A DNA stretch of 64,000 nucleotides from Musa acuminata AAA Group (taxonomy: Eukaryota; Streptophyta; Magnoliopsida; Zingiberales; Musaceae): positions 28,490,501-28,554,500 of the forward strand of contig NC_088339.1 of NCBI RefSeq assembly GCF_036884655.1, written 5' to 3'. Every line of letters begins with the position of its first letter. Within the stretch, counting starts at the first letter, position 1. A program made the translations under genes and the position numbers. A model generated the notes under the pieces. That model searched no databases. It saw only the letters and a program-made list of their open reading frames with translations, and had not been told where the DNA came from. Of this stretch, positions 11,551-21,659 are shown in pieces.

Positions 11551-14500
11551 AATACTGTTAATTCATATTTTTGGATTTCAGAAAACTTAAGTTTTAGATT
11601 ATTCTAACATTTTTGATATTATATTTACTATCTTCAATACTGTTATTACCTTTCTATATGCCTTGTTATGCCATGATTTGGTCTACTTTTTCAAGTAACT
11701 TTTGTTGCTTATTACCTACGATTTTGAGGTAAACATTTGTTACTTTTGTGTTTCTGTTATTCTTTTATATTTGTTGTTATGTAAATGTCCAGATTGTTGT
11801 GCATGATGTTATCATATTTCGAAGGCTGATGTTGTCGATAAAAAAAATCGGGTACTGATTTTTTTGGGGGCATCCGATTTCCAAAGCCACGATAATAATA
11901 GATCAGTTTAGGCAATGATATTGACGACTAAATATTGGTGATTATAGGAGATGATGCATTGTTACTTATAAATTGATCAGTTTAGGCAATGCCTATTTAT
12001 CAATAGGCATTGTTACTTATAAATTGATCATATGCGTACGCATTTATCAAATGACATAATGCAACAATCCATAATATAACACTTTCCGGCCTTGCCAGAT
12101 TGTAACTTAGTTCTTTTGGATTATTATGTTACAGGTCCAGGTGAGGCTGCTGATCCAAGGCACTTTGTGCTGATGGTGTGGCCAACATTTAGCCACGCTT
12201 GCGCGCTGTTTATTAGATCTGTCGCAATTCTGGTCCAATGCTTCCATGCTGTTTTTCTAGTTTTAGGCATGATTTCTTTTTCATATTTTTTGCTTCGTAG
12301 TTTTCGTTATGCGGGCAACTCCAGGGAAACCACTAGCAGTCGATATTTCCATCTGATTGTTAAAGAAATTACAATTTAATGATTAATTTAAAAATATATT
12401 AAATGGTTCATCTAAAACTTATTTTACAGTTTTTGAGTTACAATGAATAAAATTTTCAAAGAACAAATTGTGGAAAATTTAGTGATAAAGTAATATCAGA
12501 AAGTTACAATGATCCTGAACCAATGTTTGAAATCCAATATAAGAAAAGAAAATGGGTATTTAAAAGTTTGTCTTAAAAGTTTTATTTTTATTTTTATATT
12601 TTGTTCCAACAGAATTTTGGAGGCAAAAACTAAAAATATAAAAAATAAAGTGATTATTGAAAAATTAAACAAAAGATTTAAATAAATTTCAAGTAAATTT
12701 GAAACAATTTTGAGAAATAATATAAATATTCAATTGTTGACAATTAGATAACCTGAAAATTGCAATCACAATTAGATATTCAAATTTGTAATTAAAACTC
12801 AAAATTAGTAAGAGGAAATTTTAAATTTTAAATTTTGTATTTTTTAATTAGATTAGTGATAATTATGTTTCATTTTAGTATTTTCAACTCAAAACATTTT
12901 TCGTCTAACAATTTTTTAAACAAACAGATGCCGTCGCAGAGTGTGCGTTATTTTTTCCTTTAAATTATTCGTGAATTTGGCAGTAATGTAAAGCGCAATT
13001 GCAATGTAAATTTTGGCAGTTTGCACCACATCGTTGCCACCTTTAGGTTGCCGCGATTCGATGACATCTGTGCAGAGCTGAAAGTTCGAAAGAAATGATT
13101 CTTGGTAGACACGTAATGTTTAAAGAAATGATTAAAGGACAAAACGGGCTCGGAAGAATCCCCGATATGTTCTTTACAACGATTATGGATCAAAACTTAA
13201 AAAGTACATTGACCGCCCTCCGCCCACCCTTTTCTTCCCCGTTTCCATCTTATTTATCCATTTCTTCAATTTCTTTTTGAAATTGTAACGTTCTTTAATC
13301 AAATTTGTCAATAATAGAGTTATACCTATTTGTTGAGAGCAAGCTTGGTTTGTTTTCCCCAAATTAAGATAAATCCAAACCTCGTTATATTCCTACATGA
13401 TTGAGATTCTAATTATTGGTGACATCTATGCTTAAATTTCCAAGCTAATCATATAAAATAAACCTTTTGGGCTGCACCAATCAAAATGACATTAGTAAAG
13501 GCTGAAATTTTATAGTGACTAAGATAACACAAACTATAAATATTTCATCAGCTAATGGAACCAAGAATGTTCCTTTGCTGCAAGATCATCCACGCACAAT
13601 ATTTTAGCCAAAGTGTTTTGTACCATTTATAAAACGGATAATAAGAAAAGCTATCATAAAATAGGCAGGAGTTTCAAACTCAATCTAACGCAGTTTTCAT
13701 AATCGTATCCAAGACACCAATGTTCCATTTGAGAAACCATTTTAAATTACGATAACAAATAACCTAAATCATTATTCACACCAATGTTCTTCCAAGTCAC
13801 CACAATTTAGCTCACGATGAAAAAAGGTTTCTTACTCTCCCTCATTTTTTGATTATACATATACACACATATATATATATATATACACATATTAATATTA
13901 ATATTACTGGGAAGGGTCTATGTAAAGCATATTAATATTCGGAGGCACATAAACTCTATATTAATGTTATTAAGGTAGAGACACTAGCTTCAAACTTTAT
14001 AAGGCTAAATATATGTGAAAAGCACTAACGGAGAAACAATCTCAAAATTTGTGAACCTTGGGAGTAATCAAGGAAGTAAAGAATCAGTTAATGAAATGCA
14101 TTTTTATGTATAAATAAATACTTAACCACGAGAATCCCTGCACTACTCATGATATTAACCCAACAAGAAACCCTAAAGAAAAAGTACCTGAAATTCTTGA
14201 GATTTAAAAAAAGACAATAAGCACAATGCACAAAGATTTCATAACAGTGTTTATATACATCAAGGTATTAAGATACTTGCTAAAGAGTAGCGTAGCAGTA
14301 GTAAGCACCTTAAAGAAGTCGAACATAAAACTACAACATAATTAAATCTCAAGGAAACATTATTCTGTAAGCAGTAAGAAAATGGAAAGAAAGATTTGCT
14401 TGCACAAAAAAGCTAGATTAAATAAAATTCCTTAACTTTGTCTGACTTAGTTTCCAGCAGAGCATCATCCATTTAGGAGGCAAAAGAAGTGCCATGTATT

Positions 14501-15148
14501 AGTGAGGTTTCCTTGTTGACATTTGAACACTTTTTATTACCACACAGCAATTCAGCACATCCAAAATCAGTGGAATTCAATATAATGGAATAGAGCAATT
14601 TTTGTTGAAGAGCCAGTGGCCCCTCAGCAAAAAAAATTCTTTAGTTGATCGAGCAAAATCAGGTAATCAATCCGCACATCGGTTTCTTTCTTTAAAATTA
14701 TGAATAACTTTTAGAGTTTTAGAAAGAGGGCACCACAATAAAGTAGAATAGTTTGATTACCATTTTTCAATGACTTGTGTTATACTCAAGATATCAGAAA
14801 AGTTAAAGATGGTGCTGTAAATCGAATAATGCACCACTAGATCTTTCTTTATTCTTGCAAGTCCTACCACTTTTCCACTACCCAACAACGTAGAGCACCT
14901 CAAGGGTTATCAAAGACTAAAGATGACCCATATACGTAATCTCATAAAATCCCCAAGTCAAAGATTCATCGTTGTTAGTTGATGAACAACCAGAGGCGAT
15001 GACCACTCCCAGACTTCCCATTCATACACAACCAACCTTCGTTCCCATAATTTCACAATATCACGTAAAAGTAAACATTCTACAAGAGATCAGCCCCAAA
15101 ACTAAGGGAGAAATTATATGTTCTTTAAGATCTAATGATTACTAGGAA
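11551..15148. other. AT-rich spacer after the CK2-alpha remnant
   Basis: Mostly AT-rich with no exon I can support. A frame at 12092-12379 follows an acceptor-like TTACAG but matches no family I know, and it is not the continuation of CK2 alpha. Frames at 12960-13280 overlap on opposite strands and look random. The sequence between 13300 and 15100 could be the 3' portion of a minus-strand unit starting in the GC-rich block at 15.1-15.85 kb, but no coding exon is visible. Confidence 0.5.
11901..12030. repeat. 51-bp-offset direct repeat with internal palindrome
   Basis: A 24-base word beginning GCATTGTTACTTATAAATTG occurs at 11956 and 12007. GATCAGTTTAGGCAATG occurs at 11901 and 11975. Between the copies, GGCAATGCCTA and TAGGCATTG can pair as an inverted repeat. 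No open frame. Confidence 0.8.
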
Positions 15149-15743
15149 CAACGAGAAGAATGGAGGAAAAGAACAAATCGGTCAAGGGGATTGTGACAGA
15201 CCTGGAAAGAGATCAAGGAGAAGATGATCACCCACTTTTCTTCTGGGCCGTCGTCCAAGCTGGTCGTCATCCTCGAGTTCCAACGTTCGTCATCGGGGTG
15301 CGCTACCGCCACTGAAAGAATCTTGAAAGACAAGAACGATGTTCCCGATCAGTAGAGGAGAAGGGTTCCTAGGTTTACTGGCAGTGACCGACCCGAGATG
15401 AGGTGGAGATAACGAGGAGTCGCCGGTTTCCCAGCAGTCCATCACCGGCCCATCGTCGTCGTGCTCCAGCAGCCTCGATCGCGGTGCGCTACCATCTTTG
15501 GAAGCATCTCGAAAGACAAGGACGGGGATCTTGATCAGGAGACGAAGATGAGATGGATCAAGGGAAGGAAGGTTCCCAGGTTTAAAGGAAGGGAACCGAC
15601 CTGAGAGGAGGCGGGGATGAGATGGACTCGCCGGTCTTCCGTCGGACCATACCGTCTCGCCTTGGTTCCTGTTCCATCAGCCACGACGGGGGCTCAAGAC
15701 CACTTCCGGAAGGATCCTGCTCCTCAAGAATTGGGATCTTGAT
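15149..15743 (-). repeat. Three GC-rich coding-like tandem units, 187-208 bp
   Basis: Read on the minus strand, units begin with ATCAAGATCCC-type starts near 15743, 15535 and 15349. The two upstream units translate in the same register as IKIPILEEQDPSGSGLEPPS... and IKIPVLVFRDASKDGSAPRS..., each continuing to a T-G-(E/D)-S-x-S-PP-x-L-x-SV tail. The third reads IVLVFQDSFSGGSAPR and then a stop. Each unit ends in a donor-like C(A/G)G|GTCNGT. The composition is far GC-richer than the flanks. This could be a decayed or rapidly changing first exon of a minus-strand gene; I do not recognise the protein. An AAG-rich run near 15750-15770 lies at its upstream edge. Confidence 0.5.
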
Positions 15744-17001
15744 ACGGAGAAGAAGAAGAAGAAGAAGAAGAGATTGGAGGAGGCAATGGATCCAAGAGCG
15801 AAGGGGTTCAAGAAAAGGGCTTCGAAGAGGCGGGAAACCCAATATTTGAACATGCCAACGTGGCGATGTCGACCCGCTCTTTCCCTTCGTAACCGCGAGC
15901 GACGTGGGATCGTCGTCGCACCTCTTCGGAGATCGAATAATAATATAAATAAATAAACAATAAAAGTCTATGCGGTAATGACGTCATCGATGGGAGCGAG
16001 ACTGTCAGTGAAGGGGACGGTGAGATGACGACGTCCCTATTTATTATCTGATGCATTCGAGCAAGATTGATCCGGTGGACGTCTAGATTGTTCTGTTCTT
16101 TCTTACGTAACCCAACACGAATCTCAAAGTTGTAACAACCCGTCGAAAGCCCGCCCAACGACAAAAGTCCATATGATGTGCTCGACACTCTCTTGCCCTT
16201 TTGTGTACATTAATCTTCATGTATTGGGATATTGGACCGTTCTTAAGACTTCATATTTCTCAAGATGTAGGAAGGCTTCGTTAGCTTTTACAGCGTTTCC
16301 CGTGGAATACTTTGTCTGGAAGACTTTGTACCTACAAAGTGCTTCTCGATTCCTCTGGGCGATGATTTATGTCATGCCTTGTCGTCCGCTTAGGTGCTTT
16401 TGGCCATCAAAGCTGCCTTCCCTGTGAATCCACTGGTCCTTGACGGTTGTCGCCCATGCATCGAGTACTTCTTGCTGCGTTAAAGCCGGAGAGGGAAAGT
16501 GGAGATGACTTCTATAGTGTCCAAGGAATGCGAGGCCGGCTTAAACATCACCGACGTTTTCGTACTCAAACTATGAGACGGAAAAATCTCGACTCAAACT
16601 CATGAGAAGGCATCGCAACATCACACGAGAACAAACACAAATCTTGGCACCACAATAAAGCATCTGTCAGCAAGAAATGGACCGAGGTACACGATCCACA
16701 CAGCACCAGGCAGAACAAAGGCAGAAGTAGCAGGTGTAAGTAAATGGATCCAAATGATCATGTCAAGCAGAACAATCAATCTCCAACAGAGTCCCCTCCT
16801 CTCAAAACAAAGAATCAAGCATGTTCTCCTACCCAAGGAGAGAGAGCCCATTCAATCAAGTGAGCCAAACATCTAACACGGGTGACCAAAACAGGTCCAT
16901 CATAACGGGGATACTTTGGTGACACGACAAATAACGACTAAAAATAAACTATAACCCTATTAAACGCGAAACATATCATATCAGGTCATGTCATATATAG
17001 T
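15744..17001. other. Spacer with GC-rich promoter-like start, no gene assigned
   Basis: The first 400 bases are GC-rich and could be the promoter and leader of the minus-strand repeat block. From about 16140 the sequence has open frames on both strands (16173-16427 plus, 16621-16851 minus) without recognisable content. The last few hundred bases should include the 3' UTR of the arabinogalactan gene. Confidence 0.4.
15979..15986. promoter_or_regulatory. Palindromic TGACGTCA bZIP-type site
   Basis: A perfect TGACGTCA octamer, the classical C-box/CRE-like target of plant bZIP (TGA) factors, lies about 240 bases upstream (minus orientation) of the GC-rich coding-like block. A second ACGTC core follows near 16030. 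Occupancy is unknown. Confidence 0.35.
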
Positions 17002-18426
17002 CTAAATGACCAAAATGGCAACGGCCAGCACCGCCACCGAGCTCATCATCTTCCCCACGCCGCTCGCTGCTCCGCTCTGCATAGAAATGAAATTAAATGA
17101 TGCAGCATTATCTACTATTTTTGACACCTTCCTCGGAAGGTGATAGGGGAGCAGGTAGCTGACACATGTCCCATCTCGAGGATCTCCGTCACTGTCTTAT
17201 TTTAATTACCGTCTTTAATTGGCTCGGGTTTTTATTAAGCATTTGTCCTTTTGAATAAAGGAAAATGGGAATCTCGAGGAACGAGCACGGATCACGTGAC
17301 CGAGCGCGACAACCGACGGCCCAGATTTTTTCTTCACGAAATGTACACCCCGAGGTGCTTATAGAACTGTTAAAATTACTTTTTTCATTTAACCTACCGT
17401 CTTACCCGCTGCTTGTGGTCGGGGTAGTTTCGGGCCCCACTTTGGTAACCAATTAACTCGTCTGCCCGCGAGAATGCACAGCTAGAAAGTAGTGTAGCGC
17501 GAATGGTGACACCGGACTTCAAGGTTTGCAGAGAGCTACATTGTAAATAGGTATTTGAGTTCCGGTTCCGGACACAGCTGGCGACTGCGGTGTCGGAGAA
17601 ATTAATGGCAGGCGCAAGTTAGCGATGAGACGCTTGTCCAAGCTCCCGTGGGCGAGTGACCTCGGGGCATGTGGCACGTGCGAAGAGGACGCGGCGATCG
17701 GTGAACGCGCTGCGGCTGCGCCCGTTCCAACGGCTAGGATTTAGCCGCACGTTGTAGGGCAGTGCGGGTGCCGTCCGACCCCGGCAAGGGGTCGCGGCGA
17801 CGGTCTGAGTCGGAACCCGACGACCGATATATGGGAGGGTACGGTACGCGAGAGAGAGATAGAAAGCGTACCGTGTCAGCAGCAGAACCACTGGGCCCGG
17901 GGGAGGCTGCCTCGGAAGATGGGGACGAAGCTGGTGTCGACGGCGTTGTGGTTGCTACTGGCGACGAGGCCGGGGTGACGCCCTTCTTTTTCGGTTTCGG
18001 TGGTGACGCCGCCGGGACCTCGGCGGGTTTCGGAGGGGCCGTTGCCGGCTCGGGGGGAGGCAATGCAGGTGGAGGGCTAGGTGGTGAGTTGAGGGGGACA
18101 GGCGTGGGCGGAGGGACAGCGTCGGAAGGAGGGGACGCGGTGGGAGGAGACGCAGAGGGAACGGAGGAGAGGGGTGCAGCTACTGGAGCTGGGGCAGTGG
18201 ATGCGAGGGGTGATGGAACGGCGGGGGCGGGGGCGGTGGACTTGGTGGGGGAAGCAGCGGGGGCTGCGACGGGGACGGGGGTGGTGTGTTTGGCGGGGGC
18301 CGCGGAGGTGGAGGAGGAGGTGGGAGGGGTAGCAGTTGGTGAGGAGGCCGGCGACTGGGCGGCAGCGGAGGAGAGGGCGAGGCCGAGGACGGCGATGGCG
18401 ATGGCGAGAGCGGTGAGCCGATCCAT
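17002..18426 (-). CDS. Classical arabinogalactan protein with small Lys patch, GPI-anchored
   Basis: A secreted cell-surface proteoglycan backbone, expected to be hydroxyprolinated and O-glycosylated with arabinogalactan and tethered by GPI. There are two exons, 17872-18426 and 17002-17076, with a 795-base intron (ACG|gtacgc ... tgcag|AGC); together they give 209 residues. Residues 1-24 form a signal peptide ending AAAQ|SP. Residues 25-185 are almost entirely Pro, Ala, Ser and Thr in AP, SP and TP pairs. A basic patch PPKPKKKG lies at 142-149, reminiscent of but much shorter than that of the Lys-rich AGP17/18 group. Exon 2 encodes SGAASG followed by the hydrophobic tail SSVAVLAVAILVI, a textbook GPI signal; without it the frame would run into unrelated residues. 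High GC comes from the Pro/Ala codons. The intron placement next to the GPI tail is inferred from frame and signals. Confidence 0.88.
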
Positions 18427-19420
18427 GTTTCCTCAACAGAGAGTGTGTGTGCAACAGAGTGCAGAGGGAGTTCATATATAGCGGGTGGAGCTTCTAATAT
18501 GTCGGATCCTATCCAACTACCAAATGATGCGACAGTCATCGAACCGTTCACATTTCAGGAAGTTGGTTAACCGCATCTTAGTGGACGTCGATGCTACCCA
18601 AAAGCATAGTTTATATTAAAAAAGCATTCATAGACGATCCGCACCAGAGGAAGAGAAGTAAAGAGAGCAACAAATAAACGAAGGGGCCCGTAACACTTGC
18701 TTCTCGCAGCTGCTACTTGCGGGTGCGTGGGATTCAGCTTTGCTTCTCGCTGTGGCGGCCAATGAGGAAGAAGGCTTTCTGCCCGTGTGTGCGTGGTGGT
18801 GGGATCAGGCCGACATGGATGATCGAATTGGAAGCCAATAATAGCCCGTAAGCGGATGAGAGTTGGCCCATCAGGATTTGGGCTCCCTTACGAGGGTGCT
18901 AAACGTGTACAAAAAGTGCCACCAAGTCCTGTGATGTTGATCTATCAAAGTTTGTTTGGCTGTGATGATGAATGCAAAAGACTGATAAATGTGTTTGTCA
19001 GCTCGGTGTGCACTTGTTTTGATCAATTTGACATCTAACAGCAAGCACTATGCTTTTGTATCCCTATTAGATCCTGATAATAACAATGCAGTATGTATGT
19101 GTTGCTTCATCCTCCTCAAAACCATTCCTTTTGTTAAGAAAGAAGATAATAATATCAACGATACTCATTCTCTTGATTCAACATGTTTTCTCTAACGAGT
19201 AATTTTCCTACTCCAACTGAGCAACTTGTCGCTGTTTACTAAAATTGGATGGACGAACACGCAAAAAGATGCGTGCTGTTGAGATGCCTCAATCAAGATG
19301 GTCGAGCACTTCAACAAAAAACAAAGGGGAAAAAAGAAAGAAAGATGACAATACACTTTCGAGCCCGAGACATGAATTCTTGTAGGCAGTCTCAATCAGC
19401 CACTTGATTGGTGTCAGTTA
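18427..19420. other. Upstream region of the AGP gene
   Basis: Contains the AGP promoter, then AT-rich DNA from about 18900. Frames at 18856-19195 are short and look random. I see no gene. Confidence 0.5.
18475..18480 (-). promoter_or_regulatory. TATA box of the AGP gene
   Basis: On the minus strand CTATATATGAA lies about 50 bases upstream of the AGP start codon. This leaves room for only a very short leader. Confidence 0.5.
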
Positions 19421-19803
19421 TCTGTTCCTCACGCTCGTTTCGTCCAAAGTAATCGAGTTAGCAGCAGCAGAGCGCATGCGTTGAATGATTTCTCTTCTCA
19501 GGGCATTGGACATGTCTCCTACTCGTAAAATGATTTCGCTTCTTCGCTCGGAGGACAAGCAGAGCAATTCTAACTCATTGGCACAATCAGCAACTTTCTC
19601 ATCCTCGAGATTCCTTGTACCCTTCATTCAATGATTTCTCACCCTCGCTTCGATCCACCACACATTTATTCTTCTCGTCCTTGGCCAGATTTTTCACCAC
19701 GGAGATCATCCTTTTCCCTCCCCTGCTGAGAAATGAATTCAAGTTCAGATCGCAGAAACATGGCAGTGCTGCCATCATTCACAAACCGTTCTGCCAATGT
19801 GAG
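19421..19803 (-). pseudogene. Frameshifted coding relic, family unknown
   Basis: From an acceptor-like ATCACAG at 19804-19810, the minus strand reads LTLAERFVNDGSTAMFLRSE and onward for 44 codons of protein-like sequence to a stop. Continuing in other frames gives DEKNKCVVDRSEGEKSLNE and then TRNLEDEKVADCANELELLC through SEIILRVGDMSNALRREIIQ to a stop at 19421. Three consecutive segments have charged, helix-like, coiled-coil-like composition but need two frame changes to join. This looks like an exon of a decayed gene. I recognise no family; chance open frames remain possible. Confidence 0.35.
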
Positions 19804-20495
19804 CTGTGATCAGGTAGACAGTGTTGCGGTATGGCACATCATTACTTCTGTTCTATTGTTGCTCAGATGGTGATGATAGTTCAAAGGTTTAAATTACACC
19901 AAGCACCTAAAAGCTCTGTATCAAAACTGAATAGCTTATGCATCACAGCCAAAACATGTTTTGCATGCTCTTTTAAAGTAGAGTTTTAATTTAGAAACAT
20001 AAGCTTAATTACTGAAGATATAGAGGATAATAAAAGGTTTCAGTGGCAACATGAAGTCAAAAAGTTTTGAGTCTTCCTTATTTGAAGGGTAGTAATAAAA
20101 CATAACTGCAAGGGTACCAAGTACATACCTGCATCTCATTAGGTCAAGTGGCCTCTCTTCCCCAGGGCACACCTCCCATCAAGCATATACATTGACCTAC
20201 TGGAACAAAGAGAGCATGCTCATTAATAACCATGGCTTGGAAGCAGCATGATGATGAGGAAAAGATGGAGATGCATGCTACTTACCACCCACCATATGCA
20301 TGCATGTAGATATCAAATTCAAATGCACAACCTGCAACTGAAAAGGGCTCAGACAAATAAATATTTAAATGTAATAAGGAACCACATGGGGGTCTCTTCC
20401 AGACTCATGCCCCCAGGTAATAATATTTCCATGTTTCCTGCAGTTATATCTACCACTATTCCTGGCTCGTCAAAACAGTTTCTTAAGGTAAATTA

Positions 20496-20930
20496 ACATG
20501 ACCAGCACAGAGGCCACCGGGCTCTTAATTTATACCTTCTCTGTCATGAAAATGGAAATAACAAGACTCTGGAAGACATTATAAGCAAACAAGATAAATT
20601 ATCATGACCAAGACAGAAGCCTGAACATCAGTACTGGACCCAACTGCATCAATAAACTAAAGTTGTAGTCATGCAAAAGGAAAATAAGACAACTTAAAGA
20701 AAATATTATATAAGCAACCAAGATATAATAACATGGACAGGACAGAGGCCAGTAGGCTCTTAATTTATCTTTTCCCAGTGAACATGAAACCTGGACCAGC
20801 CGACATCAGTACACTCAAGTTGTAGTCATGCAGAAGGAAAAGAAGAATAGCACTTTGGAAGATAATGTAAGCAACAATGATGGCATAAGGCTAGGACAAT
20901 ATGAAGCCATAAAGTAGCTAGTGAAGTAAT
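20496..20930. repeat. 235-bp imperfect tandem duplication
   Basis: ACATG(A/G)ACAG(C/G)ACAGAGGCC followed by GGCTCTTAATTTAT starts near 20496 and again near 20731. Both copies are followed by a GTTGTAGTCATGCA(A/G)AAGGAAAA block and a (T)AAGCAA(C/A)CAA-type block. A shorter internal echo (TCATGACCAAGACAGAAGCC) is near 20602. Confidence 0.7.
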
Positions 20931-21077
20931 AAGCCACGAATATCAGATACAGAAAAGTTTTGGTCCAAAACTACTACTATGGCAAGGCTAATTCTGAGAA
21001 AAGTTAAATCCAAACCCGACGTCCAATCCGCATTTAAGCCTTGTAGCTTTATATCATGCACAATTTTCATGCCAGCG

Positions 21078-21195
21078 AGTAAACAAGCAAAAGACACATG
21101 AGAACTCAACCCACAGCTACTTACAAGCTTCATAACTTTGGACAGTTTCCACACCAGTAAATAAGCAAAAAACACATGAGAACTCAACCCCAGCC
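21078..21195. repeat. 78-bp direct duplication
   Basis: AGTAAA(C/T)AAGCAAAA(G/A)ACACA followed by TGAGAACTCAACC occurs at 21078 and at 21156. It lies about 500 bases downstream of the DUF620 stop codon. Confidence 0.8.
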
Positions 21196-21659
21196 ACCTA
21201 ACCAGAAACATGCTGGCAGTTGAAGTTCTTGAACCACCAGAAAAATAAACTAGTCGTAAGAAGAAGAAAAAAAAGCATCCATACTGATCCCCCTGCTTCA
21301 GGATTGGAAGTAGCACCCTGTTCAAAGAACAAGGAAGAGAGCTCCTCTCCATCCCCCAGAGCTGACTTACCAAAATAACCAAACCAGCTCTACCTATGAA
21401 CCCTGCTTTCGGACTAAAAAATCCACTAGGGCCTGCGGGCGTAGATGCACTAAACCATTATGGTCCGATTTACAGGGGACATACTGATGAGCAAACTCCA
21501 AATTACCCAAAAAGTAGGTTCTCTGGGCTTATCTTCATGGTCAGTTGATCAGTTATAACTATGACTACTAATATAGACAGCTCAATTCACTTCATATCTT
21601 AAATGGTACTAGCACTAGACTTTCACCACCCACGTGATGTTAACCTCAGCATCGTTGTG

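Larger units (their letters stand above)
19804..21659. other. Downstream region of the DUF620 gene, rich in duplications
   Basis: AT-rich, with no supported exon. The part next to 21659 should be the 3' UTR of the DUF620 gene. Two tandem duplications inside it are listed separately. Confidence 0.5.

Noticed and set aside
12092..12379. Possible third exon of the CK2-alpha remnant after an acceptor-like TTACAG
   Set aside because: None of its frames matches the CK2-alpha catalytic core; left unassigned.
17762..18481. A 239-codon Gly/Ala-rich plus-strand frame opposite the AGP exon
   Set aside because: It is the antisense of Pro/Ala codons. The minus strand has a signal peptide, AGP motifs and a matching GPI exon.
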